Shown here piece after piece: positions 22,014 through 33,787 of a DNA stretch of 64,000 bases. The position numbers and the translations under genes were made by a program. This DNA is from Trifolium pratense (lineage: Eukaryota > Streptophyta > Magnoliopsida > Fabales > Fabaceae). The notes beneath the pieces are model-generated. The model was not told where the DNA came from. It did not search any database and saw nothing but the letters and a program-made list of their open reading frames with translations. The first letter of the stretch is position 1. Each line of letters opens with the position of its first letter. The DNA is taken from positions 4,362,563 to 4,426,562 of the forward strand of contig NC_060063.1 in NCBI RefSeq assembly GCF_020283565.1. The letters run 5' to 3'.

Positions 22014-24502
22014 TTATACCGGCTGCGAAGTTCTATTTTGCTGCTGAACATTATCTGCCGGAAATTGATTGGATGCATCTGATAATGCTGCTGCAGCAGC
22101 TGCTGGTGTCATGGATTGATACTGAGTAACCAATGGAGCATTAGTTTGTTGTTGAGTATAGTACACTTGACCTTCCACATTGCCACCATATTCATAACCA
22201 TAATTAGTACCACTAGAAGGAGCTGCTACATTAATAGGATGTTGTGGTTGATGATGAAATTGAGGCAAACCAACATATTGTTGTTGAAATTGATTTGAAG
22301 GTACTTGAACAAATGTTGAATTTGATGGCACATTAGGGTTAGGTGATTTATTAGGGTAAATTGGTGGAGTACCACTTTGAGGTATTATTGACCTACTAGA
22401 AGCTACAACATTAGGGTCACTTATACTATGTTGTAATGTCATGTTATATGGTTGTGTTGATCCAATTGGCATTACATAAATTGGATATTGTTGTTGACCA
22501 ATTGGATTGTGAAGTTGTTGTTGTGATGATTGTGGGGGGTAAACTTGGTAGTATGATGAGATTGGAACTTGATTTGTGGATGTAGGATGGTGGATATAGT
22601 GGGTGTTGGAATGAGCAAATTGTTGTTGTTGTGGTGGTGGTTGTTGGAGTTGTTGATTTTGATCCATTTGTGGTTGTAACATGTAACTAGATTCTTGAGC
22701 TTTGTTGTTGTCTATGCTTGTAGGTTGGACTTGTTCTTGATGATAAACAATTTTGGAGAAAGAATTTGTAGATGCAATACTACTACTATCACTGAAAAAT
22801 ATTAACCAGAAAAAAAAAATTGTAAGAACTTGATTTCAATAGATCGAGACTCTGAGCGCACATATATATTATAATGAAATAAAATATTTAAATTGAGAAT
22901 CGAAATATATAAGTAGATTTTTTTTAAAAGCACAAGTAGATATAATAAATTGAACAATTTGTTTCATTGTAAGAAAAATTCTAAAATAAGATGTGATAGT
23001 CTTTCATCGAGATTCTTCGGACCATATTTCCTAGTATCATCCCGATGTTCATTGCTATACCATCATTTGCTCGGCGAAGGGTTTGTTCCTATATGAGGGA
23101 AGTGGATATCTACTACATAAAATTAACCATGATGTAATCAAATTTAATTTATTTATCCCTCTTTGATCATCACTGCTATGAAACATTTTTTACTCTCAGA
23201 CATGTGTCGTACGAATATCATACATGTATCAGACACACAAACACTTCTAATCTCGGAAATTAATGTAATTATTTCATAACATGATTTTTCTTGAAAGAGT
23301 ATTATACTATTAACAAATTGAAAAAACTTGAACTAAAGCAAAAATATGTGTAAAAATATAACACAGAATAAATAATACCTTGTAACTGAATCCGGTGAAG
23401 GAACACTCAACCCACCACTAGTCCTAGGTTGAACAAGCTGCAATGGCAAAGGCGGTTTTCGAGATCCAATTACTCCTCCATAATCTGATCTTTCATCATC
23501 AGAAACAGTAGCAGTAGTAGTCACAACTCCAGCTGAAGGAATTGCAGCCATAGCCACATTAGCATAAGAAACAACAAAACCACCATCTTGTTTCATTCCA
23601 ACTCTATTCTCTTGCTGAAGCTTATTACCACCGGTTTCATCAACACGAACACGAATCGGAGGTAAATTAGCTATAGAAGGAGACAAAGAAGATGAAGATG
23701 TACTATTCTCAAGCATAGGTGAACCAGGTGCAACATTAACAACATCAAAAACATTCTTAACATTGTTGTTGTTGTTGTTGTTGATGTCTTCAAGAATATT
23801 CAATGATTCTGCTGCTGCTACACCTTGAGACTCCAAGTTGTTACTTGAATCACTAGCAGGAACATTATCAAGATTCACAAAAGAATCTCGTTCTGAATCT
23901 GAAACACCCCTTGAGAGGACTCCTGAGTTGTTGAGTGCATCAACAAACCATGTTTCAGATTTTGCATCATCAAGTAGAGATCCCATTGAAAGAGTAGAAT
24001 CTGGTTTTGTAAAGAAAAGAAACACTCTGAGTCTTGAGGAAGAAGGTTTCATTGATGAAGATGCTATTCGATCGTATTCTTCGATCATATTATCAAGATC
24101 TTCATCTGATGTTACTGTGATGAGGTTATCAAGGTCTTCATTTGGAAGCTGGTATTTTAGAGTAAAGGGTCTTCCATTAAGAATTGTTCTTGAAAGGCGT
24201 GAACAAAGATCTCTCAGGGAAGCACTCCGATCAACCACCACAATTCGCGTGTCACCACCGACATAACACAAGGATTTATCATGCGGGCGTGGCATAATGT
24301 GTCCTCCATAGCTGCACATGAGGCGCAGCTTGGATCCGGGGACATTAGGTAAAGACTCATCGTTCGTTATTTCACGTGATCGTGGTGGTGGTGGCTGTGG
24401 TGGTGATGGCGATGATAAAGACTCTACCGATTCAGGATAATTTTGTTGAACGATATTATGTGGAATGGTGGTTGCCGCGGTGGAGAGAATTTGTGGATCC
24501 AT
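22014..24502 (-). CDS. PB1-domain (octicosapeptide/Phox/Bem1p) protein
   Basis: Two exons (24502-23379 and 22791-22014) join in frame across a GT-AG intron to give 633 residues. The ATG at 24502 precedes a proline-rich leader. The PB1 domain spans about residues 57-163 and opens with KLRLMCSYGG. An OPCA-type acidic segment follows near 117-143 (NEDLDNLITVTSDEDLD). PB1 domains pair with other PB1 domains, so a scaffold or signalling-adaptor role is likely, but no partner is visible. The rest is low-complexity: an Asn run near residue 240, SSSSSLSPS, and a Gln-rich exon 2 with QQPPPQQQQ. No kinase or DNA-binding domain follows, unlike Raf-like kinases or ARFs. It resembles Arabidopsis proteins such as AT5G09620. 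The intron (22792-23378) holds repeat sequence only. Confidence 0.9.
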
Positions 24503-25329
24503 TAGGATTGGTTGTTTTTGTAATAAAATGGAACGGAGCAGAATGGAACAGAGGCTCTGATCACTCTGCTTGGTTTCGAGCAGAGTGAAAACAGAGCAAA
24601 AACAGGGGAAAAGAGAGTTAGTGGAAATTGATATTCTTATGAGTTGGGATATAAGTGGGACTTATTCCTTATTTTTTCTATATATGTGACTTTATCTTTG
24701 AAAAGGAAATGAAAATGTGATACCTTATAAGCAAATAAAGAATCTCTCAGTTTGTTACAACTTGTTTGAAGCTGTATTTTGTAGTATCCAGCTTTTGCTT
24801 GCCTAAGTATTCAAATAGAAGTTTTCAAGCATAAAAAGAAGAGGCAATAAAATAGAAATAAATAAAAATAAGAAAATAAATAAATTAGATGGAGATTCAA
24901 AGAAGTAAAGTGACATAGGATTACTTGAATTCTACCTCTGGCTTGGATTTAGAGATAAGGTGCTTCATTTAGATTTTCAATGCTGAAATTTTGGTTTTGG
25001 ACACTTGTAACATTATTATATTATTTTTCATTATTGCTTCAAAAAATAATATTATTTTTCATTATTAGATGAATGAAAGTTAGCTGATGTAATTATGTAG
25101 CCCAACTTGAAGTTTGAATATATTTTTTAATTGATTGGTTTGAGATGGAGTAATTAGTCCAATATTAAACTTTATCACCTTTCAATAAGAACAAAAGATT
25201 TTAGGAAAAGAAGTAAAGAACACTTGTGAATTTTAATTGTGTAGCTTTCACTTCTTGTTTTTTATTTTTTATCTTGTTGAAGCAGCCTTCCTTTGTTACA
25301 AACAAACTGAATAATTTAAGTATCAAGTC

Positions 25330-25515
25330 AACTTTGATAATCCTTTTTAAAGTTTCAGGTTCGATTTCCCTTGGTGTCAATTTCGGTGGGCTAAGTCCAT
25401 ATAGAGTAAAAAAACTCTGGCTTTAAATGGGCTCCCACAAGTAGGCGGTGGGATTGATCCTCTTGATTAGTCGGTCCTAGAGCCGGATATCAAGTTTTTT
25501 ATAAAAAAAAATGAT
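25330..25515 (+). mobile_element. tRNA-derived SINE
   Basis: A box B-like GGTTCGATTTCCC lies at about 25359-25371, followed by a body with 'gggctcccacaagtaggcgg' and 'gattagtcggtcctag', and an A-rich tail at about 25502-25511. The same body occurs on the minus strand at 63150-63300. The left edge is not resolved. Confidence 0.6.
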
Positions 25516-25917
25516 TGGAATTGAGATCAAATTTGTACTAATTTTAAATACACTACTAATTACTAATTATTGGTCCATGTTACCCATTCCTTTAGATTTA
25601 AGATCATAACTTCTATTTCACTCATCGTCAACCTTATAATTAAAACAAAACTCAATATGTCATGCAAAATAATTAAAAACACTTCTCATTACCGCAAATT
25701 ATTACTCCAATAAAATATCATTTTCACCTAAAAAATGACAATTTTATGGATTTATTCACCATAACCATTAGAGCCAGCATAATATTATGTGACTACTCAA
25801 ACCCTAGTTATATAGACCACCAACAATTTTTATTATTTTTAATTTTATAAATGAAAAATATAACTAATAAGTATATGTAAAATGAACCGAATATAATTTC
25901 TCATAACACTTTTTTCC

Positions 25918-26062
25918 TTTTGGTCAAGTAGCCTAGCTAGTGGATAGAAATTTCACGTTTAAGATGAATAAGTGAAATGACTCAAGTTTGAATCCCAGCC
26001 TGCTACATATATAATGCAATGTCTCTGTCTGCCAACTGAGCTAAACTCACGGGATTCTGCAT
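25918..26062 (-). mobile_element. tRNA-derived SINE
   Basis: The minus strand reads TTTAGCTCAGTTGGCAGAG (box A) and then GGGATTCAAACTTG (box B). It ends in a TAGGCTACTTGACC body and an A-rich tail facing low coordinates. CATAACAC occurs at both borders (near 25904 and 26060), a probable target duplication. Confidence 0.75.
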
Positions 26063-26099
26063 AACACACTTTATAGTATATCTATATAACCTAAACTTT

Positions 26100-27300
26100 T
26101 CGAAATACTTGGTGCGGCCACTGAATATCAAAATCCTACATTAGCAGGAGCACATAGTTTGCCGCAATAATAAATCTCACTCGTTGATTACAAATCGAAC
26201 GGTTCAAATTAAATTAGACATAAAAGCAATCTCAACCATCGATTGTTGATCAGACAGTCCAATCTATTACATCAGGACACTCTAACAGCAATAAATCCAA
26301 ACCCTATAATTACCGTGGTTTCCCTTAAACAATGATAGTTTGAAATTACAGGTATAATAATGCATTTGTTTTTACTCTATTTAATGGTAATATTTGTCTC
26401 TTTGTACCCTTTTTACAATTTTGCTTCTCTGGATATTCTCTTTGAGGTAGTAAGGAAATTGAACTATCACATGCATATGTCGTTTATTCTATTGGTATTT
26501 GTGCATACAATGTAAATTTACAGCTTGAATTGGCTGGTTTATAAACGCAATACAAAGTGTTATTGTAATTCTTGACTACTTGTCTTTTTGAGTTGGCCTT
26601 CCATGATGCACGAGGGGGATGCTTAAGATGAACACAACCCAAGAGAGCAACTATAGGAAAGTAACATGGTCAAGTCAACACATAACTAGGCTACTTTATA
26701 GCATTAGAGCCTATTTTTTTATATTCATTGAAATTGATATTAGTACTATATGTTACTTATGGTTGAACTATTCACGACGAATTGTTTCAAGTGATAAAAG
26801 TTCTTTTAAGTATGTGGTCAAGGGTTCAATTCATAACTCATACGTATGGAAAAAATTCAGTTGAGAGGGGGAAAATTCACCTTGTGAGCCCACAGGTTCG
26901 CTGACAAAGATTAGTAATCGTTAAGGACAATGGAAATTTCGTACTAATATCATCCTAAACAAAAAATATATAGTTGAACTTGAAGTTAACTAAATTCAAT
27001 TCAATTTAGGTTAAATTAATTGAAAGTATCCACATTCGAACTTTGAATGAAACAATCAATAATTAACTTTATTTGAATTTCAACTAAACTCTAGATCACT
27101 AGGATTTTTTATTTTATTTTCTGGAAAAGTAGAGAATTAAGACAAAAACAAATGAAGATTTCTTTCCCTGTGTCTTAGGCTCAATCTGATTTTCAGAGAA
27201 AGAGGATTCTAATAATCTGAAATTTGATTGGAAGACAAATAAATTTGACTAAAAAATTGTCCTCCAAATCATCGAACTCGAATTTTTTTGAATAATTCAT
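26100..27300. other. Intergenic, no gene seen
   Basis: AT-rich sequence. The open frame at 26619-26864 shows no domain and no codon pattern to support a gene. Confidence 0.5.
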
Positions 27301-27321
27301 TCTAATAATCACTGATGAAGA

Positions 27322-27445
27322 GAACCCACTTGGGTTGGTGCATTGGTATTGGCTTGGGACCTGGGCGTATGCTCCTTTTAAGGTCTGAGGTTCGATTATC
27401 TCTGGTGCCAATTTGGATGAGCTAATTTAGCTTATTCAAAAAAAA
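27322..27445 (+). mobile_element. Short SINE with 15-bp target duplication
   Basis: The element begins GAACCCACTTGGGTTGGTGC, has a box B-like GGTTCGATTATCTC at about 27391, and ends in an A10 tail. Direct repeats AATCACTGATGAAGA (27307-27321) and AATCACCGATGAAGA (27446-27460) flank it, with one difference. This is the signature of target-primed insertion using LINE enzymes. Confidence 0.85.
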
Positions 27446-27460
27446 AATCACCGATGAAGA

Positions 27461-29428
27461 TAATCGAGTGCATTAGTGCCTCACTTCTTTGTTCTCATAT
27501 TTATGATGAATGAATAGCTTATAAGTTAAGCCTTGTAGTAGTTGTTAATGTGGGGGAATTTATTAGTCTATGAATCTATGATACTTTGATGAGTCCCATG
27601 TTTTGGAATTTTCAAGTTTGTTTCTATATATCATAAAATATTCACCCTACAACTATAATATGTATATAAATATAACTGAATTGATGCAAATTCACATGAC
27701 ATGTATAAGCCTTTCAACTTTTCACAACTTCATTACAAAAACTATATGAGAGTTCATTGCCTAGTCAAGAAAAACAAAGAGCCATTGTATAATATGTTCA
27801 TCTCAGCTTTGTTGAAAAATTGCTAACTAGAATTAGAATCCTAGATGACTAATCACAAAGATATATATAAATCATAGCATGGTAATCATATTAGTGTAAC
27901 AATATAATCATATTTATAAAGATAAATCAGTGAAAAAGGACTTTACTAAACACATGTTTTCAGATGTGTATTTATCTGATTTAAGCTTATAGGCCCGTCT
28001 ATTTTTTACTAACTAGCCTAAATGCATCTGGTTGGCTCACATTTTAAATTTGTCAACCTTTAGAAAAATTTGTCAACTTTTAAAGATTTTCTTTTGTCAT
28101 CCACTATGTGTCTCACGTGCCTCCTAAAAACCTAAATGCACCTTGCTCGATCACCACCATAACGATCAATAACATTAATAACACATTAGGCCAACATATA
28201 TGTTTCTCGCATGAACTTTCCATTAACATCAATAACACATTAGGCCAACATAACGATGACCACCACCAATAACATAAACATAAATTAAAAACATCAATTA
28301 AACACAAACAAGACTATGAAAGAGTTAAATTAATTACTTTATCTTTATCAGAGACGCCATGATTTTATCAAAGGTTCTCAGACGAATCAAGCTTGAACAT
28401 ATAAAACGAACATATTTGACCAATGTCACGTCTAAGTCGAGTTGTCCCTTGGTATTGTCCAGACTCCAGAATTGAATGACTCGATCCTTAAGGCGATAGT
28501 TGCGAACAAGTTGCATAGCAAGGCATAGACATTGATGAATGTAAGTACGCACAAGAAAATGTCGATGAGAATTAAGCTCTTCTCATCCTTAAAATGTCAA
28601 TGAGAACAAGTTGCGAACAAGTTGCGTAGTAAGGCATCGACATTTACTCGATCCTTAAGCATGTTGTTCGATCACATATGTATATAAATTCTATGCGACA
28701 ACGACGGTATATATGATATACTGGATTTTGATCTTACACTAATTAAGTCAGATGATATTTGTTCATATTGAATGATTGATGTTTGAAGCTTCGGAACCGA
28801 TACTGTTGAAACATTCTATATTTGATCTTCGTATTGAATAAACAATTAGAGAACTTTATTTGATGTGATCATTTTGCTGCAATGGGATTAGTAACGGGGG
28901 CAAGTGTTGTGTCGTTATGATTAAGGTTAGCAGCGGATGGTTATGGTTATGGTTCTCTAAAACGTATCAAATGTTGATGCAAAACACGGTGCTAATTCAA
29001 AGTGAATGTGGTTGATCGCCGAATTTTAATTCAATTTTATTTAATTATCAGGTGTTAATAATAATAAAAATAATAAAAGTGTGTTTGTTATTATTCTATC
29101 AGTGAATATGGCCTTGTCTTATTATTTTAATTTGTTGGGATTTTGAAATATGGCCTAGGTGTCGTAACTCTCTTTTGAATTCTACACGTACATTCTTTTC
29201 GCATCCACTTCCTCGTATATGTAAAACGAGTTTCTCTTATACATAATGTAATTAGAATACGACGAAGTAATAGGATTCATGACGTTAGAACAGCTAGCCC
29301 CGATAGACTAGCTTGGAGAAGCAAGGTTATTTCTAGGATCAGTTTAGATTCTCTCATTGGCTTGAGAGAATCATAGCGTTAGAGTCCATAATCTTGTTGC
29401 TTTTATTTTGTATAAATATTGTTATGTC
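27461..29428. other. Intergenic, no convincing gene
   Basis: A 24-bp direct repeat around 'aataacacattaggccaaca' occurs at 28163 and 28229. 'gaacaagttgcg' repeats lie near 28500-28625. A 9-bp hairpin (GATTCTCTC / GAGAGAATC) is at 29352-29377. No protein domain was recognised on either strand. Confidence 0.5.
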
Positions 29429-30116
29429 TTAGAATTGAGTATTGGGTCTCATCCTTACAAAACCGGCTAGTAAAGTGAGGATTGCTCTCACTTTATAAAC
29501 ACATATTCAGGTCATCTCGCAAGCAATGTGAGACTTCTTTAACACACCCCATTGCACTCAGCACTATTGGGCTTGTTGCGCGGATATAAATGGTGGAGGG
29601 CCCGATCAAAAACCTGATTGCAGGCTGCTGACGAAGTGGCCCAGCGAATCATGGATAGGCTCTGATACCATCTTAGAATTGAGTTTTGGGCCTAACTCAT
29701 CCTTACAAAACCGGCTTGTAAGGTGAGAATTGCCTCTTCTTTATAAACACTTATGATACCATCTTAGAATTGAGTTTTGGGACTAACTCATCCTTACAAA
29801 ACTGGCTTGTGTGAGAATTGCCTCTTCACTTATTCATGTCATCTCGCAACCGATGTGAGACTTCTTTAACACACACCCTCGCGCTCTACACTGTTGGACT
29901 TGTTGCGCGGATATAAATGGTGGTCGGCCCGATCAGAAACCTGATTGCAGGCGGCCCGACGAAGTGGTCCATCGAATCATGGATAGGCTCTGAATACCAT
30001 ATTAGAATTGAGTATTGAGCCTAACTCATCCTTACAAAACCGGCTTGTAAGGTGAGGATTGCCCTCACTTTATAAACACATATTCAGGCCATCTCGCAAG
30101 CGATGTGGGACTTCTT
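29429..30116 (-). mobile_element. TRIM cluster: nested or tandem miniature LTR elements
   Basis: On the minus strand this shows LTR units starting TTAAAGAAGTCCCACATCG and ending near CTCAATTCTAAGA. They are separated by short internal regions that start with the iMet-type primer site TGGTATCAGAGCC (plus-strand 'gctctgataccatc' near 29661-29674). At least three LTR-like segments (29429-29545, 29682-29760 or 29765-29870, and 30001-30116) and two internal regions are present. It is non-coding. The order fits several elements sharing LTRs by unequal recombination or nested insertion. Confidence 0.75.
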
Positions 30117-30879
30117 TAAAATTATGCATGCTTGAATGAATGAAGTGCGAATATGAATGATATTAGACCGTTAATTTTACCAAACACTCTAAATTCAATC
30201 AGTTACCTTATTCGCTATATGCTAAAAGTTAGTTTATAAATTATTTACTATATATTTTTACGCTATAAACTAGCTTATCAGTTATCCTTTAATTTTTATC
30301 AAAGAGAACCTAAATAACAAGTAAAGAAGATATTTTATTAGCTTTTCCAAAACAAAAAAGAAAACAAGTAAAGAAGTTATTAATTGAAAGTGAAACTACT
30401 GAGTATGAAAGGGTTTTAGTTGCACATGCATAACCGTAGCCGGGCCTGATACCAGCTAGGCATGTATGTGACAAACTGAAACGCAGTAAAAATTGGGTAG
30501 AACAGTGTTGTAGCATTGGAGAGTACATGTGTAAGGAAGACACAAAGTATTACACTACATGTGTAAGAAGTTGGAAACTTATGTAAAAGGAAACATTAAT
30601 GATCGGTGTTAATTAATTATCATGCATCTAACATTAGGAGGTGGTAGTTAGCTTCTTCACCAAAACTAGTAATTCTATTCAAAAATAAATAAAGAAACAA
30701 ATAAGTAGTTGTATTAATTTGTGTCTTTAATTTAAATATAAATTTCAAAATTTAAAAATATAATTTTTTTTTATAAACAAAAGATATCCTCCACACGTAA
30801 CTATGATTTTTATTTTTGAAATGGCATAAATGTGAAGACTAATTTCATCGAAATAGTTGATTTTTTTTGAACGGGAAAT

Positions 30880-31200
30880 ATAATATTATTAATAATCAGG
30901 TCTCTGCAGAAGACGAACAGAGACCAGCAAAATAGGAACTACAAAAACAAAGGCACCATATATAAGCGGAACATCAATGAAAATATCAAAACAGCACTAC
31001 CTAAATAGAGGACCACTTCTAATCTCATTCTTAAAAGGACACTTCGTAGCTTGCAGACCACAATACCAAAACAACACTACCTAAATAGATGACTACTTCT
31101 AATATCATTCTTAGAATGACACTCTGTAATTTCTGATCTCAAATCAAAAGTAATCGACCCATCAATATCCAAAAAACAGCTCCGTGAGCCAAAAATTAAA
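30880..31200. repeat. Dispersed repeat with a ~70-bp internal direct duplication
   Basis: Segments with 'actacctaaatagaggacca' (from about 30998) and 'actacctaaatagatgacta' (from about 31076) are diverged direct copies. The left end 'gaacgggaaatataatatta' suggests the 3' end of a plant LINE on the minus strand, but no coding sequence supports it. Confidence 0.4.
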
Positions 31201-31820
31201 ATTCAGATTAATGTCTTTCAAATGATCAAAGGACTGAAGTACTATGTTAGATATCATTTTTAAATGTACGTTGTTTTCCAAACTATTAGTGATGCCCTAA
31301 TATTCAGGGCACATATATATATTTAGGGTGACAATACACAGTAAACTTGCCGGACAGGCCATTTAATTATGTTACTGTTTTTATTGAGTTTAATAGATAT
31401 CTTTTATCAGTTTATACTAATTTTATACCGATATTTAATAAAACTTAAATATTTTTTCATGTTATACAACTTAAGTGAAATATATAGTGGAAGTGTGATA
31501 AAATATACAATTATTACTTAAATAACAGTGTAAAATATACAATTATTTTGTCAATGCATATTATTATTATTTTTTTGACGTTATGCATATTATAATTTTT
31601 GAACATGGCAAAATGAGACATGTAAAATTAATATTGAATACCAATACCATAAAAATTTAAAAGGGAGTTATACCTTTGTTTACACAAGATTAATTTAAAA
31701 TGGAGTTATACTTACACCTTTGTTTACACAAGATTAATTTTAGTTGGTAGGGTGGTTGGGTGAAACCAGAACCATTTAATTTTTGGTGTAGCTATATTAT
31801 ATGGACATGGAGTATCATAC

Positions 31821-31827
31821 TATAAAA
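31821..31827 (+). promoter_or_regulatory. Candidate TATA box of the small gene at 31924
   Basis: TATAAAA lies 103 bp before the ATG, followed by a CT/CA-rich leader (TTTCTCTCTCACACACACAC), a common plant 5' UTR pattern. Confidence 0.45.
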
Positions 31828-31923
31828 TTATAGCAGCACATTTGTTTTGGTTTATACTTTATATTCCTTTGTTTCTCTCTCACACACACACATAATCACT
31901 TACCACACAGCAAGTACAAGAAT

Positions 31924-32271
31924 ATGGAGATGGTTGATTTCATTCCCATATGTGGAAACATAAGGTACAAAAAAAGAAAAATATATCATAAGCTGATCAA
32001 GAGGGGCAAAGAGGTGAGTAATTGTACTAAGGAGAATGTTGCTATGTTGGGTTCAAAAAATTTTAAAGTTATTGAAATGATGGCAAAAGTTCAACCAAAG
32101 ATTATGAGGTTATCAACAAATATATGGAAAGGGTTAAGAGATGGTTATGTACATGGTATGCTATATATGGCTGAGCATGTTGCTCACTTGAACAATGGTG
32201 AAATTTGTTATTTTAAGAAGATTCATCATGATGGGGATGATGTTGATGTTCTTTACCGGAAGGCTTCATGA
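31924..32271 (+). CDS. Small protein of unknown function, 115 aa
   Basis: The single-exon frame runs from an ATG in a good plant context (AGAATATGG) to TGA. The product is basic at the N-terminus (RYKKRKIYHKLIKRGKE) and mostly helical in character (MAKVQPKIMRLSTNIWKGL). It has a conserved-looking GYVHGMLYMAEHVAHLN segment and an acidic end (DGDDVDVLYRKAS). No signal peptide, membrane segment or known domain was recognised. A TATA box and pyrimidine-rich leader precede it, which favours a real gene over a chance frame. The fold-back MITE at 32296-32494 probably lies in its 3' UTR. I do not know its function. Confidence 0.6.
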   Translation: MEMVDFIPICGNIRYKKRKIYHKLIKRGKEVSNCTKENVAMLGSKNFKVIEMMAKVQPKIMRLSTNIWKGLRDGYVHGMLYMAEHVAHLNNGEICYFKKIHHDGDDVDVLYRKAS

Positions 32272-32295
32272 AATTTTGAGAGAAATGGATTAGAT

Positions 32296-32494
32296 GCGGT
32301 CGATTTTTCTGTGCAGTTGTTTTATAGTCGTCCGATTACGATCGGATGGTTTAAACAAATGCAGTGATAACTACAGTTTTTAAATCATTAATTATCGTTT
32401 GATCTTGATCGGACGAATACAGTATTTAAATCATTATTGTTTGATCTTGATTGGACGACTATAAATTGCATGAATGCACAGAAAAGTCGACTGT
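32296..32494. mobile_element. Fold-back MITE in the 3' flank of the small gene
   Basis: The left end GCGGTCGATTTTTCTGTGCA and the right end TGCACAGAAAAGTCGACTGT are inverted. Inner arms 'ttatagtcgtccgat' and 'attggacgactataa' also pair. It can form a long hairpin. Confidence 0.65.
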
Positions 32495-33224
32495 ATGGAA
32501 TCCGGGTCTGATTTTGAGCTAGATGTTGAAATTAAATCTTATGCTAGAAACAAAGTACTTATGTAAATTGTTTTCTTAATTGTGCTTTTTTCGTTTTTTT
32601 TTTTTTAACTAATGTGCTTTTTTCATCTTATTTTGTTTGTTTTGGCGATATATATAAAGTATAATTATCTTGTTAGCAAGAACTTCTTGCTTATAATATG
32701 TGGAAATTAAGAGCAATGAGAAATGTGGACATGAACCTTCATTAAATATGTATGTTTCATATGCATGTATAGTTGTATACTAGTGCTAAGAATAAAATGG
32801 ATGGAATATAGTTGTCAACATTGGAGGATTTGGTTTTGTGCATATTGGTCATATGGTGAAGGTTGGATCTTGATCATATTGTTAAATCGTATATATTTGT
32901 AGATTTTAATTCATTTTTTTCAATCTAAAATATTGATATGAAAACATGTATCGTCTGATCTTATTATTTGACTGCACGAGTATCATAAGACTCACATATA
33001 TAAGAAGTTTGATAATGGAGTCTTCGACTTTAGAATTTATTACAACATATTTTTATTTGATGAATGAATCAATTATGATTTCAGTGTTACACAAGGTATT
33101 TATAATAATAATAATTAGATTCCATATAATAAAATACCACTCAACCGTATCACCAATAATAATTTGCTCAGCTAGCTCATTACTCAACAAATTCTTTTTT
33201 TGACTTACTTTTTTTTTACATAAT

Positions 33225-33357
33225 GTTATACAAACACAATAATTTGACAAATATACAACACATATTCACTTTTTCTAAAGAAAATCCATGGAACCACACA
33301 TAACAAAGCACACATTTTCAGTGTTGTATATTTGTCCATTTATTGTGTTTGTATAAC
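33225..33357. mobile_element. Fold-back MITE with ~37-bp inverted ends
   Basis: GTTATACAAACACAATAA at the left pairs with TTATTGTGTTTGTATAAC at the right, and the pairing continues through 'acaaatatacaacac'. The unit is 133 bp and non-coding. Confidence 0.75.
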
Positions 33358-33787
33358 ACTTCTCTTTTTTTTATAAGTTTTTTTTTTTTTTTGACTTACT
33401 ATACTCAACAAATTCTTATTATTTTACTAGCTTCCCTTGAAATAATGGATCGAAAGATATGGAGAACTCTTCCGTAGATTTCCGGATTAAAGATTTAGAA
33501 ATTTTGCTGTGTATGGTAATGGGTGGCGGAATAAGAGTATATTGAGGGATTAACTAACTCCATTGAGTCCCTTCAGATATAAAAAAATACACATGTATCT
33601 TTATATATTGGCGAACAGAGGCATATTTAACCGTAAGTAAAAGTGGAAATAGGACAATCGTGTTGAGGCAAATGAAATTCCTATTCTCATAAATTAAGCT
33701 ATGTAGGAATTCAGTGATGCATAGAAGAAGCAAACACATAGATGTCAGGTTTCACTTTTTCAGAGACCTAACTAAGTGAATACAAAC

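Noticed and set aside
23838..24266. Long plus-strand open frame of 142 codons
   Set aside because: It is the opposite-strand shadow of the PB1 domain exon.
26619..26864. 81-codon open frame
   Set aside because: There is no domain, promoter context or splice structure, and it is surrounded by AT-rich non-coding DNA.
28113..28307. Minus-strand frame with repeated CWPNVLLML
   Set aside because: The repeat reflects a short DNA direct repeat in AT-rich DNA, with no gene structure.
30310..30543. 77-codon minus-strand frame
   Set aside because: It is an isolated frame with no domain and no conserved neighbours.
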